The translations under genes were made by a program, and so were the position numbers. From Nocardia bovistercoris (GTDB lineage: Bacteria; Actinomycetota; Actinomycetes; Mycobacteriales; Mycobacteriaceae), in contig NZ_JADMLG010000001.1 of the NCBI RefSeq assembly GCF_015674855.1, forward strand, positions 735,995-799,994: a stretch of 64,000 nucleotides of DNA, read 5' to 3'. The notes below the pieces were generated by a model. The model did not search any database, was not told the origin of the DNA, and saw only the letters and a list, made by a program, of their open reading frames with translations. Shown here one piece after another: positions 33,966 through 43,495 of the stretch. How positions within the stretch are numbered: position 1 is the stretch's first letter; every line of letters starts with the position of its first letter.

Positions 33966-34430
33966 ATGACTGAAGAACGGTTCGAAGTTCAGCGGCAGAT
34001 CGCGGCGGCGCCCGCGGAGATCTTCGGCGTATTGTGTTCGCCGGACGGGCATGTGGCGATCGACAGCTCGGGGATGCTGCAGTCGGCGGAAGGCGAAGAT
34101 GTCACGGCGGTGGGTGACCAATTCGTCGTGCACATGGATCGGGAATCGCTCAACGACATGCCGTTGGGCAAATACGACGTGACGGTCGTCATCACCGGGT
34201 TCGATCAGGACGCCCATCTCGAATGGGGGATCGCGGCGGCCATCGACCCGCCGATCGAGCATCGGTACGGATACCGACTGGAACCCAGCGACGTCGGCAC
34301 GCTGGTCACCTCGTACTACGACTGGAGCCAGATCGCGCAGGTCTACCGGGAATCGGGCCTCTTCCCGGTCATCCCCGAGGCTGGCCTACGCGCCACGCTC
34401 GGCATTCTCGCCCGTACCGTCGAGAAATAA
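33966..34430 (+). CDS. SRPBCC / polyketide-cyclase-like protein
   Basis: This 154-residue protein of the START/Bet v1-like helix-grip fold has the usual opening (FEVQRQIAAAPAEIFGVLCS), a mid beta region and a long C-terminal helix. Members bind hydrophobic ligands in a cavity. The ligand is unknown. ATG 33966 has GGAGGG 3-5 bases upstream. The first Met of the open frame (33954) is less suitable. No operon partner is evident. Confidence 0.78.
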   Translation: MTEERFEVQRQIAAAPAEIFGVLCSPDGHVAIDSSGMLQSAEGEDVTAVGDQFVVHMDRESLNDMPLGKYDVTVVITGFDQDAHLEWGIAAAIDPPIEHRYGYRLEPSDVGTLVTSYYDWSQIAQVYRESGLFPVIPEAGLRATLGILARTVEK

Positions 34431-34574
34431 CTCGTGCGTATCCGGCGGCGGTCGTCACAACCGCCGCCGGGTCAGCGGCAGTGCGAACGCCGCGCAGTCA
34501 GGGGAATGGCGGACAGCGCCCAGTCGGCAGAAGTGAACGACAGCGTCGGTCCGACAGCAGGAACAACCTTCGCT

Positions 34575-35510
34575 TCAGCGGCTGCGGCGTTTCGGTATCT
34601 TTTTCGCGGCCCGTCGAGCCGGGACTGCTTTCTGGACGCCGCCGCGTCCGCCTGTGCTCTTCGCCCCGCGCCCGGCAGTCTCCACGCGTGCCGGTGACCG
34701 CGAACTACGCTCGGAGCGGCCGCGAACCACGCCGACGAAATCCTCGAAGGTCTCGCGGGTGCGCTCGGTCAGCCAGGCCAGCGCGATTTCGGTGTCCGGC
34801 GCGTCGGTGACCGTGCGGTAGACGAGGTCACGGCGGGCATGCAGGCGAGCGATCGAATGCGGAACTATCGCCAGACCGACGCCTGCGGCGACCATTTCCA
34901 AGGTGATCGCGGCATCGTCGACCGCGTGGTCCTCCTGCACGCGCTCGTCGGCCAGATCAGCCATGCCGACCTCGGCGAACACCGAAACCGGATGGTCCTT
35001 CGGCACCACGACCACCGGCACCTCGCGATACAGCGGTATGGCGCTGAGACCATCCCGATCGATCGGGAGCCGGACGAAACACATGTCAACGCGTTCCCCA
35101 CACAGTGCGTCGAGCTGCTCGGCCGCCGCGACCGGCACCGTCTCCAACGCCGCGTCGGGAAAACGCTCGGCCCAGATCCGTGTCCATTTGGAAACGGTGA
35201 CACCGGGCACGAATCCGACGCGCAGCGACGCGGCCGTCACCGATTCCGGTTCGATCGCCACGACCTCGGCGGCCGCGATCAAATCGGGCGCCTGTTCCAA
35301 CAACACCCGACCGTCGTCGGTGAGCTGCGTAGGTTGCGCGCCGGGAACGAAGAGTTTCGTCCCCAATTCCTCTTCGAGTTCGATCACGGTACGACTGAGT
35401 CGCTGACGAGAAATGTTCAGCGCCTTCGCCGCACGCGCGAAATGCAATTCCTCGGCGACCACGCTGAACCAGCGCAGGCGGGTGGGATCGATCGAGTCGA
35501 ACCGGCTCAT
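34575..35510 (-). CDS. LysR-family regulator with a long basic tail
   Basis: This 311-residue protein has an N-terminal winged HTH (about 10-70: LHFARAAKALNISRQRLS) and a LysR effector domain up to about 255 (PVVVVPKDHPVSVF, VGLAIVPHSIAR). The last 50 residues are Lys/Arg/Gly/Ser/Ala-rich (KKIPKRRSR at the end) and look like a nucleic-acid-binding extension. It is divergent from a DUF5997 gene, a pairing that is repeated in other actinomycetes, so it probably controls that gene. Confidence 0.88.
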   Translation of the reverse strand: MSRFDSIDPTRLRWFSVVAEELHFARAAKALNISRQRLSRTVIELEEELGTKLFVPGAQPTQLTDDGRVLLEQAPDLIAAAEVVAIEPESVTAASLRVGFVPGVTVSKWTRIWAERFPDAALETVPVAAAEQLDALCGERVDMCFVRLPIDRDGLSAIPLYREVPVVVVPKDHPVSVFAEVGMADLADERVQEDHAVDDAAITLEMVAAGVGLAIVPHSIARLHARRDLVYRTVTDAPDTEIALAWLTERTRETFEDFVGVVRGRSERSSRSPARVETAGRGAKSTGGRGGVQKAVPARRAAKKIPKRRSR

Positions 35511-35655
35511 CGCACCAACGTTAGCCTGGTCATCCGCGACTCCCGACAGACGGCAGCGTCGATGGCGGCCATCCGACCGGCGATCGAGCCGCACCTGTAC
35601 CGCACAACGGTGGGCGGCGGCTCGGGTCGCGCAGGCGTTCGCATAAACTTGCGCG

Positions 35656-36069
35656 GTGAGCCCCGACCGGAAACCGCAGACCATGAAGCCCCTCACGGCG
35701 GCGAACAAACTCGGCATCTACCTGCCTGCGGCGCCCGAAGAGTTCCGCGAGTCCGCCATAACACGCGAGGACCTGGAAAAACTGCGCACCGACCCACCCG
35801 CCTGGCTCACCGAACTACGCCGCACCGGCCCCTTCCCGCGCGACGTGGTAGCCCGCAAACTCGGCATCTCGCACAGCGGCCTGGCCCGCGCCGACGTCTC
35901 CGACGCCCTCACCACCGACCAGATCGACGCCCTACTCGCCGATCCCCCGGCCTGGTTGCTGCGCGAACGCGAATCCCTGGTAGCGGTACGCGCGGAAAAC
36001 GAACGCATCAAAACCAAGGAAGCCGAACGCCGCGCCGCCACCAACCGCCCCGCCAAGAACCGAGCCTGA
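35656..36069 (+). CDS. DUF5997 family protein
   Basis: This 137-residue protein matches the DUF5997 pattern: MKPLTAANKLGIYLPAAPEE, then DPPAWLTELRRTGPFPRDVV, ARKLGISHSGLAR and a charged coiled C-terminus. Function unknown. GTG 35656 lacks a ribosome site, but CATAAACT stands 7-14 bases upstream, as a -10 box would for a leaderless mRNA. The ATG at codon 10 is an alternative. It is convergent with rlmN, whose stop is 11 bases away. Confidence 0.82.
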   Translation: MSPDRKPQTMKPLTAANKLGIYLPAAPEEFRESAITREDLEKLRTDPPAWLTELRRTGPFPRDVVARKLGISHSGLARADVSDALTTDQIDALLADPPAWLLRERESLVAVRAENERIKTKEAERRAATNRPAKNRA

Positions 36070-36079
36070 GACCGCCCGA

Positions 36080-37189
36080 TCAGCCCTCGGCGGCGAGCTG
36101 GCCGCAGGCTGCGGCGATCTCCTGGCCGCGGGTGTCGCGGACCGTGCACGGCACACCTTGGGCGTTCACCCGGCGCACGAATTCTCGTTCGACCGGTTTG
36201 GGGCTGGCGTCCCATTTGCTGCCCGGGGTCGGATTCAGGGGGATGAGATTCACGTGCACTCGCGAGCCCAATGCCTTGTGCAATTTCTCGCCGAGCATGT
36301 CCGCGCGCCACGGCTGATCGTTCACTTCGCGGATCAGCGCGTATTCGATCGAGATGCGGCGGCCGGTGGTGTCGGCGTAGTAGCGGGCGGCGTCGAGTAC
36401 CTCCGAGACCGGCCAGCGGTTGTTCACCGGGACCAGGGTGTCGCGCAGTTCGTCGTCGGGGGTGTGCAACGACACCGCCAAGGTGACGGCAAGTCCCTCA
36501 TCGGCGAGTTTGCGAATCGCCGGAGCCAATCCGACGGTGGAGACGACCACATTGCGTTGGGAGATTCCGAGCCCGTCCGGCGCGGGTGAAGTGATCCTGC
36601 GCACCGCGTCGACCACGCGCTTGTAGTTCGCCAGCGGCTCACCCATCCCCATGAAGACGATATTGGACAACCGCCCGGGTCCACCGGCGACTTCACCGTC
36701 GCGCAACGCGGCCGCAGCGGCGCGCACCTGATCGACGATCTCCGCGGTCGACAGGTTGCGGTTGAGACCGCCCTGCCCGGTGGCGCAGAACGGGCACGCC
36801 ATTCCGCAGCCCGCCTGGCTGGAGATGCACAGGGTGTTGCGATCGGAGTAGCGCATGAGCACGCTCTCCAGCAGGGTGCCGTCACCCGCGCGCCACAGCG
36901 TCTTACGGGTCTGCCCGTCATCGCAGGCCACGTGCTTGACCACCGACAGCAGCGGCGGGAACAGCGCTGCGCCCACCGCCTCGCGCACCGGGGCGGGCAG
37001 ATCCGTCATCCGGCGCGGATCGGCCTCCAGCCTGGCGTAGTACTGCCGGGCGATCTGGTCGGCGCGGAACTTCGGCAGACCGAGTTCGGCGACTACCGCC
37101 TTGCGTGCCTCCGCGTCGAGGTCGGCGAGGTGCCGCGGCGGCATACCGCGACGTGGAGCGTCGAAAACCAGAGGCAGGGAGACGGTCAT
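36080..37189 (-). CDS. rlmN: 23S rRNA (adenine2503-C2)-methyltransferase
   Basis: This 369-residue radical-SAM enzyme methylates A2503 of 23S rRNA and A37 of some tRNAs. The 4Fe-4S Cys motif is CGMACPFC (Cys128, 132, 135). The SAM and substrate region includes [11 protein letters not shown] and the C-terminal catalytic Cys lies in [17 protein letters not shown] 37189 has GGGGGAACT upstream. The open frame continues upstream without family similarity and is not used. Confidence 0.95.
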   Translation of the reverse strand: MTVSLPLVFDAPRRGMPPRHLADLDAEARKAVVAELGLPKFRADQIARQYYARLEADPRRMTDLPAPVREAVGAALFPPLLSVVKHVACDDGQTRKTLWRAGDGTLLESVLMRYSDRNTLCISSQAGCGMACPFCATGQGGLNRNLSTAEIVDQVRAAAAALRDGEVAGGPGRLSNIVFMGMGEPLANYKRVVDAVRRITSPAPDGLGISQRNVVVSTVGLAPAIRKLADEGLAVTLAVSLHTPDDELRDTLVPVNNRWPVSEVLDAARYYADTTGRRISIEYALIREVNDQPWRADMLGEKLHKALGSRVHVNLIPLNPTPGSKWDASPKPVEREFVRRVNAQGVPCTVRDTRGQEIAAACGQLAAEG

Positions 37190-37315
37190 AGTTCCCCCAT
37201 TCTCGCATTCGCCGGGCTCGGCGCGTATTCCGGCCGGAAGCGGGTACCGCGACATGGATGTCGGGTAGGCGCGCAAATGCTCGCCGAGGTCACAGGGGTC
37301 GGAGATGATGCAGTG

Positions 37316-37660
37316 ATGTCCACGAATGCCGAAGATCTGCCGGGTGGCGCCGATTCGGTCGAACCGCCCGTCGCGCCGTCGGTTCCGCCGTCGACCCCGC
37401 CCCCGGTCACTCGACGCAAGTCGATCTCCTCGCGGACCGGCTACGCGTGGACCGGCCTCGTGGCGGGCGCGCTCATCCTGGTCGTCCTGCTGATCTTCAT
37501 CCTGCAGAATTTGCAGGACATCCGGTTGAGCCTGTTCTTCTGGGAGTTCAACCTGCCGGTCGGCGTCGCTATCTTGCTGTCGGTGATCGCGGGCGCCCTG
37601 GTCATGGCGCTGGTGGGCGGCGTGCGCATCATCCAGTTGCGTCGCGCCGCCAAGCACTGA
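37316..37660 (+). CDS. LapA-domain membrane protein
   Basis: This 114-residue protein has a Pro-rich cytoplasmic N-terminus, then two membrane helices around the LapA/YciS-type pattern ([37 protein letters not shown]), and a basic end. A role in envelope assembly is suggested by the family name only. ATG 37316 has GGAGATGATG upstream. It is convergent with cdsA, 7 bases away. Confidence 0.82.
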   Translation: MSTNAEDLPGGADSVEPPVAPSVPPSTPPPVTRRKSISSRTGYAWTGLVAGALILVVLLIFILQNLQDIRLSLFFWEFNLPVGVAILLSVIAGALVMALVGGVRIIQLRRAAKH

Positions 37661-37667
37661 CCGCCCG

Positions 37668-38777
37668 TCACAGCAGGGTGGACAGCACCAGCCACGAGAC
37701 GAACGCCGAGGGCAGCATGGAATCGAGCCTGTCCATGATGCCGCCGTGACCGGGCAGCAACGTGCCCATGTCCTTGATGCCCAATTCGCGCTTGATCTGC
37801 GATTCGATCAGATCGCCCACCGTCGCCACCAGAACCAGGCCGACGCCGAGCACTACGCCGATCATCGAGTTCGCGTCCAGCAGCAGCGTCACCGTGAGCA
37901 GGCCGCCGATCACGCTGAACACCAGCGAACCGCAGAACCCCTCCCACGACTTCTTCGGACTGATCGATGGCACCATCGGATGTTTGCCGAACAGCACGCC
38001 CGCGACATAGCCGCCGACGTCCGAGCAGACCACCAGAATCATGAACGTCAGCACGCGCAGATTGCCGTCGGATTCGAGCAGCAACAATGTCGCGAACGAG
38101 GCGAGCAGCGGAATCCAAGCCAGGGTGAAGATCGTTATGGCCGTATCGCGCAGGAAATTGCGCGGCGCGGTCCGCAGACCGTGGTCGAACAATCGCCAGA
38201 CCATGCACACCAGTGCGGTCGCGGCGAAAGCGCCCGCCACACCGCTGGCGCCGTACGGCCAGCCGAGCCAGAAGACCGCCTGGCCGCCCGCGATCAGCGG
38301 GATCCTCGGTACCAGGACATCGGCTTCGCGCAAACGTTTGGCGACCTCCCAGGTCGCGACGCCGACCGCCGTGCCCGCGACCGCGATGAACACCTTCGGG
38401 ACGAAGAGCAGGATCAGGATCAGCGAGACGCCGAGGCCGAGGCCGACCGCGAGGGCGGCGGGCAGGTTGCGTCCGGCACGTGAACTCGAGGCGGCGGCTC
38501 CCGGCGGCGGCGCAGGCTCGGGCGAGGTCTGGGATAGCGCGGACGCGATGATGGATTCGGTCTCTCGACCCGTGCGATCGTCGGTCGGGTGTCCGGCACG
38601 CGCCGCGTCGCCGGAATTTCCGGGCGGCGCTCCCGGTGTGCCGTTGGCCGGCGTCGGCTCATCGGCCGCACCGGTCGCGGCGGCTTTCTCGGCCACGATT
38701 GTCCCGTCGCTCAACTCGTCGTTCCGTTCATCCCCCGCCCTGGCGGGTCTTCGCTCGCACCGAAATCCGGCGGGCAC
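37668..38777 (-). CDS. cdsA: Phosphatidate cytidylyltransferase
   Basis: This integral membrane enzyme makes CDP-diacylglycerol, the precursor of phosphatidylinositol and cardiolipin. About eight membrane segments are followed by the CdsA signature [18 protein letters not shown] then [10 protein letters not shown]. The N-terminal 100 residues are Pro/Ala/Gly-rich and disordered. GTG 38777 gives 369 residues; GTG 38696 (343 residues, GACGGGA upstream) is equally possible, since mycobacterial CdsA is shorter. It is 44 bases after frr. Confidence 0.92.
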   Translation of the reverse strand: MPAGFRCERRPARAGDERNDELSDGTIVAEKAAATGAADEPTPANGTPGAPPGNSGDAARAGHPTDDRTGRETESIIASALSQTSPEPAPPPGAAASSSRAGRNLPAALAVGLGLGVSLILILLFVPKVFIAVAGTAVGVATWEVAKRLREADVLVPRIPLIAGGQAVFWLGWPYGASGVAGAFAATALVCMVWRLFDHGLRTAPRNFLRDTAITIFTLAWIPLLASFATLLLLESDGNLRVLTFMILVVCSDVGGYVAGVLFGKHPMVPSISPKKSWEGFCGSLVFSVIGGLLTVTLLLDANSMIGVVLGVGLVLVATVGDLIESQIKRELGIKDMGTLLPGHGGIMDRLDSMLPSAFVSWLVLSTLL

Positions 38778-38821
38778 GGCGCCCCGACGCGCCAGGCCGC
38801 ACCGCGCACACTCGGCGCGCC

Positions 38822-39379
38822 TCAGACCTCGAGCAGTTCAGTTTCCTTGTGCTTGACCAGTTCGTCGATCTGGCCGACGTACTTGGCGGTGGTCTTGTCG
38901 AGCTCCTTCTCCGCGCGCCCGACCTCGTCCTCACCCGCCTCGCCATCCTTCTGGATCCGACCCAGTTCGTCCATCGCCTTGCGGCGGACATTGCGGATCG
39001 CGACCTTCGCGTCCTCGCCCTTGCCCTTGGCCTGCTTGGCGAGTTCGCGGCGCCGTTCCTCGGTGAGCTGCGGCACCGAGATTCTGATGATGTCGCCGTT
39101 GTTGGTCGGATTGACGCCGAGGTCGGAGTTGCGGATCGCGGTCTCGATCGGACCGAGCTGCGCCTGTTCGTAGGGTTTGATCACGACCATGCGCGGCTCG
39201 GGCACGGTGATGCTCGACATCTGGGTGATCGGGGTCGGCGAACCGTAGTAGTCGACGACGACACGGGAGAACATGCCGGGGTTGGCCCGGCCGGTCCGGA
39301 TGGTTCCGAGATCGTCCTTCGCCACCGAGACGGCTTTCTCCATCTTCTCCTCGGCATCGAAGAGGGCTTCATCAATCAC
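38822..39379 (-). CDS. frr: Ribosome recycling factor
   Basis: This 185-residue protein is full length for the family. It has the three-helix bundle with the conserved segments [31 protein letters not shown] and [12 protein letters not shown]. Together with EF-G it splits terminated ribosomes. It lies 49 bases after pyrH in the usual pyrH-frr-cdsA order. Confidence 0.97.
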   Translation of the reverse strand: MIDEALFDAEEKMEKAVSVAKDDLGTIRTGRANPGMFSRVVVDYYGSPTPITQMSSITVPEPRMVVIKPYEQAQLGPIETAIRNSDLGVNPTNNGDIIRISVPQLTEERRRELAKQAKGKGEDAKVAIRNVRRKAMDELGRIQKDGEAGEDEVGRAEKELDKTTAKYVGQIDELVKHKETELLEV

Positions 39380-39428
39380 GACCGTTCCTCCACAGCGTCG
39401 TCATCGTCATGATCCGCGGGGTGCGGGG

Positions 39429-40157
39429 TCAGGACCGTACCAGTGTGCCGATATTCTCACCGGCGACCGCTCGGGCGATATTGCCCTTCGTCAAGAGATT
39501 GAACACCAGCATGGGCATCTGGTTGTCCATACACAGGCTGAAGGCCGTGGCGTCGGCGACCTTCAGACCGCGTTCGATCACCTCCTTGTGGGTGATCTCG
39601 GTGTAGAGGGTCGCGCTCGGGTCGACGCGCGGGTCGGCGCTGAACACTCCGTCGACCGCCTTGGCCATCAGCACCACGTCGGCGCCGATCTCCAGCGCGC
39701 GCTGCGCGGCTGTGGTGTCGGTGGAGAAGTAGGGCATGCCCATGCCCGCGCCGAAGATCACCACGCGCCCCTTCTCGAGGTGGCGCTTGGCGCGCAACGG
39801 CAGATACGGCTCGGCGACCTGCCCCATCGTGATGGCGGTCTGCACCCGGGTGTCGATGCCCTGCTTCTGCAGGAAGTCTTGCAACGCAAGGCTGTTCATG
39901 ACGGTGCCGAGCATGCCCATGTAGTCGGAGCGGGCGCGGTCCATACCGCGCTCCTCCAGTTCGGCGCCGCGAAAGAAGTTGCCGCCGCCGATCACGACGG
40001 CCACCTGGATGCCGTCCTCGACGACCTCGGCGATCTGTTCGGCGACCGTCTGCACGACATCGGGATCGAGTCCGACGGAACCGCCGCCGAACATCTCTCC
40101 ACCCAATTTCAGAAGCACGCGGCGATATCCTGGACGTTCGGTCCCGGGTTCCGGCAT
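39429..40157 (-). CDS. pyrH: Uridylate kinase (UMP kinase)
   Basis: This 242-residue amino-acid-kinase-fold enzyme phosphorylates UMP to UDP with ATP. It has [12 protein letters not shown] at the N-terminus, [14 protein letters not shown], and [11 protein letters not shown] near the end. ATG 40157 has GAAGGAGACGAGCACG upstream; the upstream in-frame Met at 40196 is less likely. Confidence 0.96.
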   Translation of the reverse strand: MPEPGTERPGYRRVLLKLGGEMFGGGSVGLDPDVVQTVAEQIAEVVEDGIQVAVVIGGGNFFRGAELEERGMDRARSDYMGMLGTVMNSLALQDFLQKQGIDTRVQTAITMGQVAEPYLPLRAKRHLEKGRVVIFGAGMGMPYFSTDTTAAQRALEIGADVVLMAKAVDGVFSADPRVDPSATLYTEITHKEVIERGLKVADATAFSLCMDNQMPMLVFNLLTKGNIARAVAGENIGTLVRS

Positions 40158-40412
40158 CGTGCTCGTCTCCTTCAGCGGTGTTGGTCTTGTCGACACGGCG
40201 AGTCATCAGGCAAATCGGATACGTCTGCGATCGGGCGCAACACAAGGCGAACCTATCCTGCCCTATGCGGCTTCGAGTGGTGCAGAAGGCCCCCTCGAGC
40301 GGGGCGGGTCGGTGCGCGCGCGATCCGGCGCGGCCGACGGGACGGACTCGTATCCATGCCCGCCACGGATCATTTCCACGATCCGGCGCGCCGACCGAGT
40401 ACAAGATAGCGG

Positions 40413-40456
40413 AAAGGCCCCGAATCCAACGAATTCCGTTGGATTCGGGGCCTTTT
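40413..40456 (-). terminator. Strong terminator between tsf and pyrH
   Basis: A perfect 19-bp stem (40413-40431 with 40437-40455, loop AATTC) beginning AAAGGCCCC and ending GGGGCCTTTT. It is 11 bases after the tsf stop on the minus strand and could work in both directions. It ends the rpsB-tsf transcript. Confidence 0.9.
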
Positions 40457-40467
40457 CGACACGACGC

Positions 40468-41292
40468 TCAGGCTTGGCCGACCTCGAAGCGGGCGAAGCG
40501 GCTCACGGTGACACCGGCCTCGTCCAACAGGGCCTTGACCGTCTTCTTCGAATCGGTGACCGACGGCTGCTCGAGCAGCACGACATCCTTGAAGAAGCCG
40601 TTGACGCGGCCCTCGGTGATCTTCGGCAGCGCGGCCTCCGGCTTGCCCTCCTCGCGCGCGGTCTGCTCGGCGATCCGACGCTCGTTCTCCACGATCTCGG
40701 CGGGCACCTCCTCGCGCGTGACGTACTTGGCCTTGAGTGCGGCGACCTGCATCGCCGCACCGCGCGCGGCGTCGGCGGCGGCGTCGCCCGCACCGGTGTA
40801 CTCGATGAGCACGCCGACGGCGGGCGGCAGGTCGGTGGCACGCTTGTGCAGGTAGGTCGCGACCGGGCCGTTGTAGGACACCACGCGGCGCAGTTCGAGC
40901 TTCTCGCCGATCTTGGCGGCCAGCGCCTGCAGCGCGGCGTCGACGGTCTCGCCGTCCAGCGCCAGCGCCTTCAGCTCGTCCAGGTCGGCGGGCTTGGCGG
41001 CGGCGGCCGCGGCGACGATCCGATCGGCGAGGTTCTGGAACTCGGCGTTCTTGGCGACGAAGTCGGTTTCGGAGTTGATCTCGACCAGGACGCCGTCCTT
41101 GGCCGCGACCAGACCCTCGGCGGTGGCGCGCTCGGCGCGCTTGCCCACGTCCTTGGCGCCCTTGATGCGCAGCACCTCGACGGCCTTGTCGAAATCGCCG
41201 TCGGTCTCGGCCAGCGCGTTCTTGCAGTCCATCATCCCGGAGCCGGTCAGCTCTCGGAGCCGCTTCACATCGGCAGCGGTGTAGTTCGCCAT
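40468..41292 (-). CDS. tsf: Elongation factor Ts
   Basis: This 274-residue nucleotide exchange factor for EF-Tu has the family start [20 protein letters not shown] and the core [19 protein letters not shown], then [21 protein letters not shown] 41292 has GAAGGAGGC upstream. It is co-transcribed with rpsB. Confidence 0.97.
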   Translation of the reverse strand: MANYTAADVKRLRELTGSGMMDCKNALAETDGDFDKAVEVLRIKGAKDVGKRAERATAEGLVAAKDGVLVEINSETDFVAKNAEFQNLADRIVAAAAAAKPADLDELKALALDGETVDAALQALAAKIGEKLELRRVVSYNGPVATYLHKRATDLPPAVGVLIEYTGAGDAAADAARGAAMQVAALKAKYVTREEVPAEIVENERRIAEQTAREEGKPEAALPKITEGRVNGFFKDVVLLEQPSVTDSKKTVKALLDEAGVTVSRFARFEVGQA

Positions 41293-41366
41293 GGGTGGCG
41301 AGCCTCCTTCGAAAAAGTGTGCGACGGGCGGCGACTGATACCGCCCGGACGCTCCTGAGTACCGGT

Positions 41367-41406
41367 CAGCGGTGATCACGAGAGCACAACACCGTGATCA
41401 CCGCTG
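41367..41406 (-). terminator. Intercistronic 14-bp hairpin between rpsB and tsf
   Basis: CAGCGGTGATCACG (41367-41380) pairs perfectly with 41393-41406 around a 12-base loop. No T-run follows on the minus strand. It may attenuate tsf relative to rpsB or stabilise the rpsB message. Confidence 0.5.
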
Positions 41407-41433
41407 GAACAGAATCTGAATACGGTGGACGAC

Positions 41434-42249
41434 TCAGGCGTCGGCCGGGGTCTCGGCCGCCGCGTCGGCGCCGGGGGCAGCCTGCGCGAGCAGCTCCTGC
41501 TCCCACTCCGCCAGCGGCTCGCCCGCGCCCGCCTCCGGCTTGTCGTCGCCCGCGGACACGCCCGCGCGCGCCTGCACGCCCTCGGCCACCGCGGAGGCGA
41601 CGACCTTGGTGAGCAGGGCGGCCGAACGGATCGCGTCGTCGTTGCCCGGGATCGGGTAGTCGACCAGGTCGGGATCGCAGTTGGTGTCGAGGATCGCGAT
41701 GACCGGGATGTTCAGCTTGCGCGCCTCGCCGACGGCGATGTGCTCCTTGTTGGTGTCGACCACCCAGATGGCCGAGGGCACCTTGGCCATGTCGCGGATA
41801 CCGCCGAGGGTGCGCTCCAGCTTGTTCATCTCACGCGTGAGCATGAGGATTTCCTTCTTGGTGCGACCCTCGAAACCACCGGTCTGCTCCATCGCCTCGA
41901 GCTCCTTGAGGCGCTGCAGACGCTTGTGCACGGTGGAGAAGTTGGTGAGCATGCCGCCCAGCCAGCGCTGGTTCACGTAGGGCATCCCGACGCGCGTCGC
42001 CTCGGCAGCGATCGACTCCTGCGCCTGCTTCTTGGTGCCGACGAAGAGCACGGTGCCGCCGTGGGCGACCGTCTCCTTGACGAACTCGTAGGCCTTGTCG
42101 ATGTAGGTCAGCGTCTGCTGCAGGTCGATGATGTAGATGCCGTTGCGGTCGGTGAAGATGAACCGCTTCATCTTCGGGTTCCAGCGCCGGGTCTGGTGTC
42201 CGAAGTGCGCGCCGCTGTCGAGCAGCTGCTTCATTGTTACGACAGCCAT
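41434..42249 (-). CDS. rpsB: 30S ribosomal protein S2
   Basis: This 271-residue protein has the S2 signatures [19 protein letters not shown] and [20 protein letters not shown], with [10 protein letters not shown]. The last 40 residues are an acidic Ala/Glu-rich tail, common in actinobacteria. ATG 42249 has AAAGAGAG upstream. Confidence 0.97.
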   Translation of the reverse strand: MAVVTMKQLLDSGAHFGHQTRRWNPKMKRFIFTDRNGIYIIDLQQTLTYIDKAYEFVKETVAHGGTVLFVGTKKQAQESIAAEATRVGMPYVNQRWLGGMLTNFSTVHKRLQRLKELEAMEQTGGFEGRTKKEILMLTREMNKLERTLGGIRDMAKVPSAIWVVDTNKEHIAVGEARKLNIPVIAILDTNCDPDLVDYPIPGNDDAIRSAALLTKVVASAVAEGVQARAGVSAGDDKPEAGAGEPLAEWEQELLAQAAPGADAAAETPADA

Positions 42250-42674
42250 GGCTCTCGTATCTCTCTTTCGTTGCCGGTTGACGCAGCGAATCGGCGATCC
42301 GCTGCCCTGGCGCCTCCGAATCGCCGGACCCGACCGTGTAGGACGGGACCAGCCGGCGATTCCCTGCTCCGCACGGACTGCCGCGAACGATCTCGGGAAT
42401 GAGGTCGGGTTCGAACAGCGCCGGACGAACAAGCACGGGGTGGCGCGCGAAGTCGGTCCGTGCCAGCACAGACCGCTCGATCAGTCTACGACGTAGCGGG
42501 CCGTCGCCGAAATCGCCCGGCGCGCGAGCCTCTGACCAGCTGAAACCCGCGTACTCCCAGGTAGGAGCGCCTGCTTTCACGAGTGTGGAGGGTGCGGCAT
42601 TCACATACGCGGAAGTTGTCCACAATCGCGATTTCGGCGCTCCACGCGGCAGCGCCGCGGCGCAAGCTCGGAGC
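42250..42674. other. 425-base divergent region upstream of rpsB
   Basis: No gene is supported. It must hold the rpsB-tsf promoter and leader on the minus strand and the promoter of the small secreted-protein gene on the plus strand. No ribosomal-protein leader structure was recognised by eye. Confidence 0.4.
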
Positions 42675-42896
42675 ATGAGGACGATAACGGTGTCGGTGGC
42701 ATTGCTGGTCCCGCTGCTCTTCGTACTGTCGGCGGCCATGGCGCAGCGGGCGCGTGCGGCTCCCCCGCGGGCGGACACGTCGTGTATCGGCTCGGTCTGC
42801 CTGCCGGGTGAATGGCGGCGTTCGGCGCCCCGCCAGGTCACCTCCGGTGTGGAAAGCGCGCCGAATCCGGGGCGAGTTCGGTTCACATGGTCGTGA
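42675..42896 (+). CDS. Small secreted protein, function unknown
   Basis: A 73-residue open frame with a good signal peptide (ITVSVALLVPLLFVLSAAMA, cleavage probably after AQRARA). The mature part contains two Cys (SCIGSVCLPGEW) that could form a small loop. It begins 243 bases before the M23 peptidase start and its stop is 21 bases before that start, so the two are probably co-transcribed. The ribosome site is weak (GGAGC). It could also be a leader peptide. Confidence 0.45.
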   Translation: MRTITVSVALLVPLLFVLSAAMAQRARAAPPRADTSCIGSVCLPGEWRRSAPRQVTSGVESAPNPGRVRFTWS

Positions 42897-42916
42897 ACCA
42901 GGAGGACGGCGCATCG

Positions 42917-43495
42917 ATGTCCGGGCGGCGGCGGAACCGGAGACACGTGAATTACCTGCGTGGCGCGTCGGTGTTCGCCGCCGGACTGGCCGCCGCGACC
43001 GTGCAGGCCGGACACGGGGCAATCGCGGATTCCTCGGGGGAATTCGGGTGGCCGTTGTCGCCGCGTCCGCAGGTGGAGAAACGCTTCGACGGGCCCGCGC
43101 AGGATTGGTTACCGGGGCATCGCGGGGTGGATCTGGCGGGCGCTCCCGGTCAGGACGTACTCGCGGCGGGCGCGGGGATCGTGGTGTTCGCGGGCGATGT
43201 CGCGGGGCGGCCGGTGCTTTCGGTCGACCATCCCGGTGGGTTGCGCACGACCTACGAGCCGGTGCGGGCGCGGATCGGGGTGGGTGGTCGGGTGGCGCGC
43301 GGCACGCCGATCGGCGAACTGGAAGCCGGGCACGACGGCTGTCCGGTGCAAGCGTGTCTGCACTGGGGGCTGCGGCGGCAGAGCGGCGGCCGTCGCGAAT
43401 ACCTGAATCCGCTCGGCCTGCTGCGTCTTTCACCGCTGCGACTCGAACCGGTCGACGCTCGAACCGTCAGGCAAGCAGCTCCGCCCGATCGATGA
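42917..43495 (+). CDS. Secreted M23-family (LytM-like) peptidase
   Basis: This 192-residue protein has a signal-like segment (about 12-35) and a lysostaphin-type domain: HRGVDLAGAPGQDVLAAGAG with the first His/Asp ligands, VDHPGGLRTTYEPV and the HxH-like site CLHWGLR. M23 enzymes cut peptidoglycan crosslinks or, when degenerate, activate amidases. ATG 42917 has AGGAGGAC 7 bases upstream. The 3' end overlaps that of the convergent kinase gene by 29 bases. A homolog lies next to rpsB in mycobacteria. Confidence 0.88.
   Translation: MSGRRRNRRHVNYLRGASVFAAGLAAATVQAGHGAIADSSGEFGWPLSPRPQVEKRFDGPAQDWLPGHRGVDLAGAPGQDVLAAGAGIVVFAGDVAGRPVLSVDHPGGLRTTYEPVRARIGVGGRVARGTPIGELEAGHDGCPVQACLHWGLRRQSGGRREYLNPLGLLRLSPLRLEPVDARTVRQAAPPDR

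Noticed and set aside
33966-34430. SRPBCC gene as the toxin partner of the upstream RHH antitoxin
   Set aside because: It is 150 bases away, has its own ribosome site, and belongs to a ligand-binding fold not known as a toxin.
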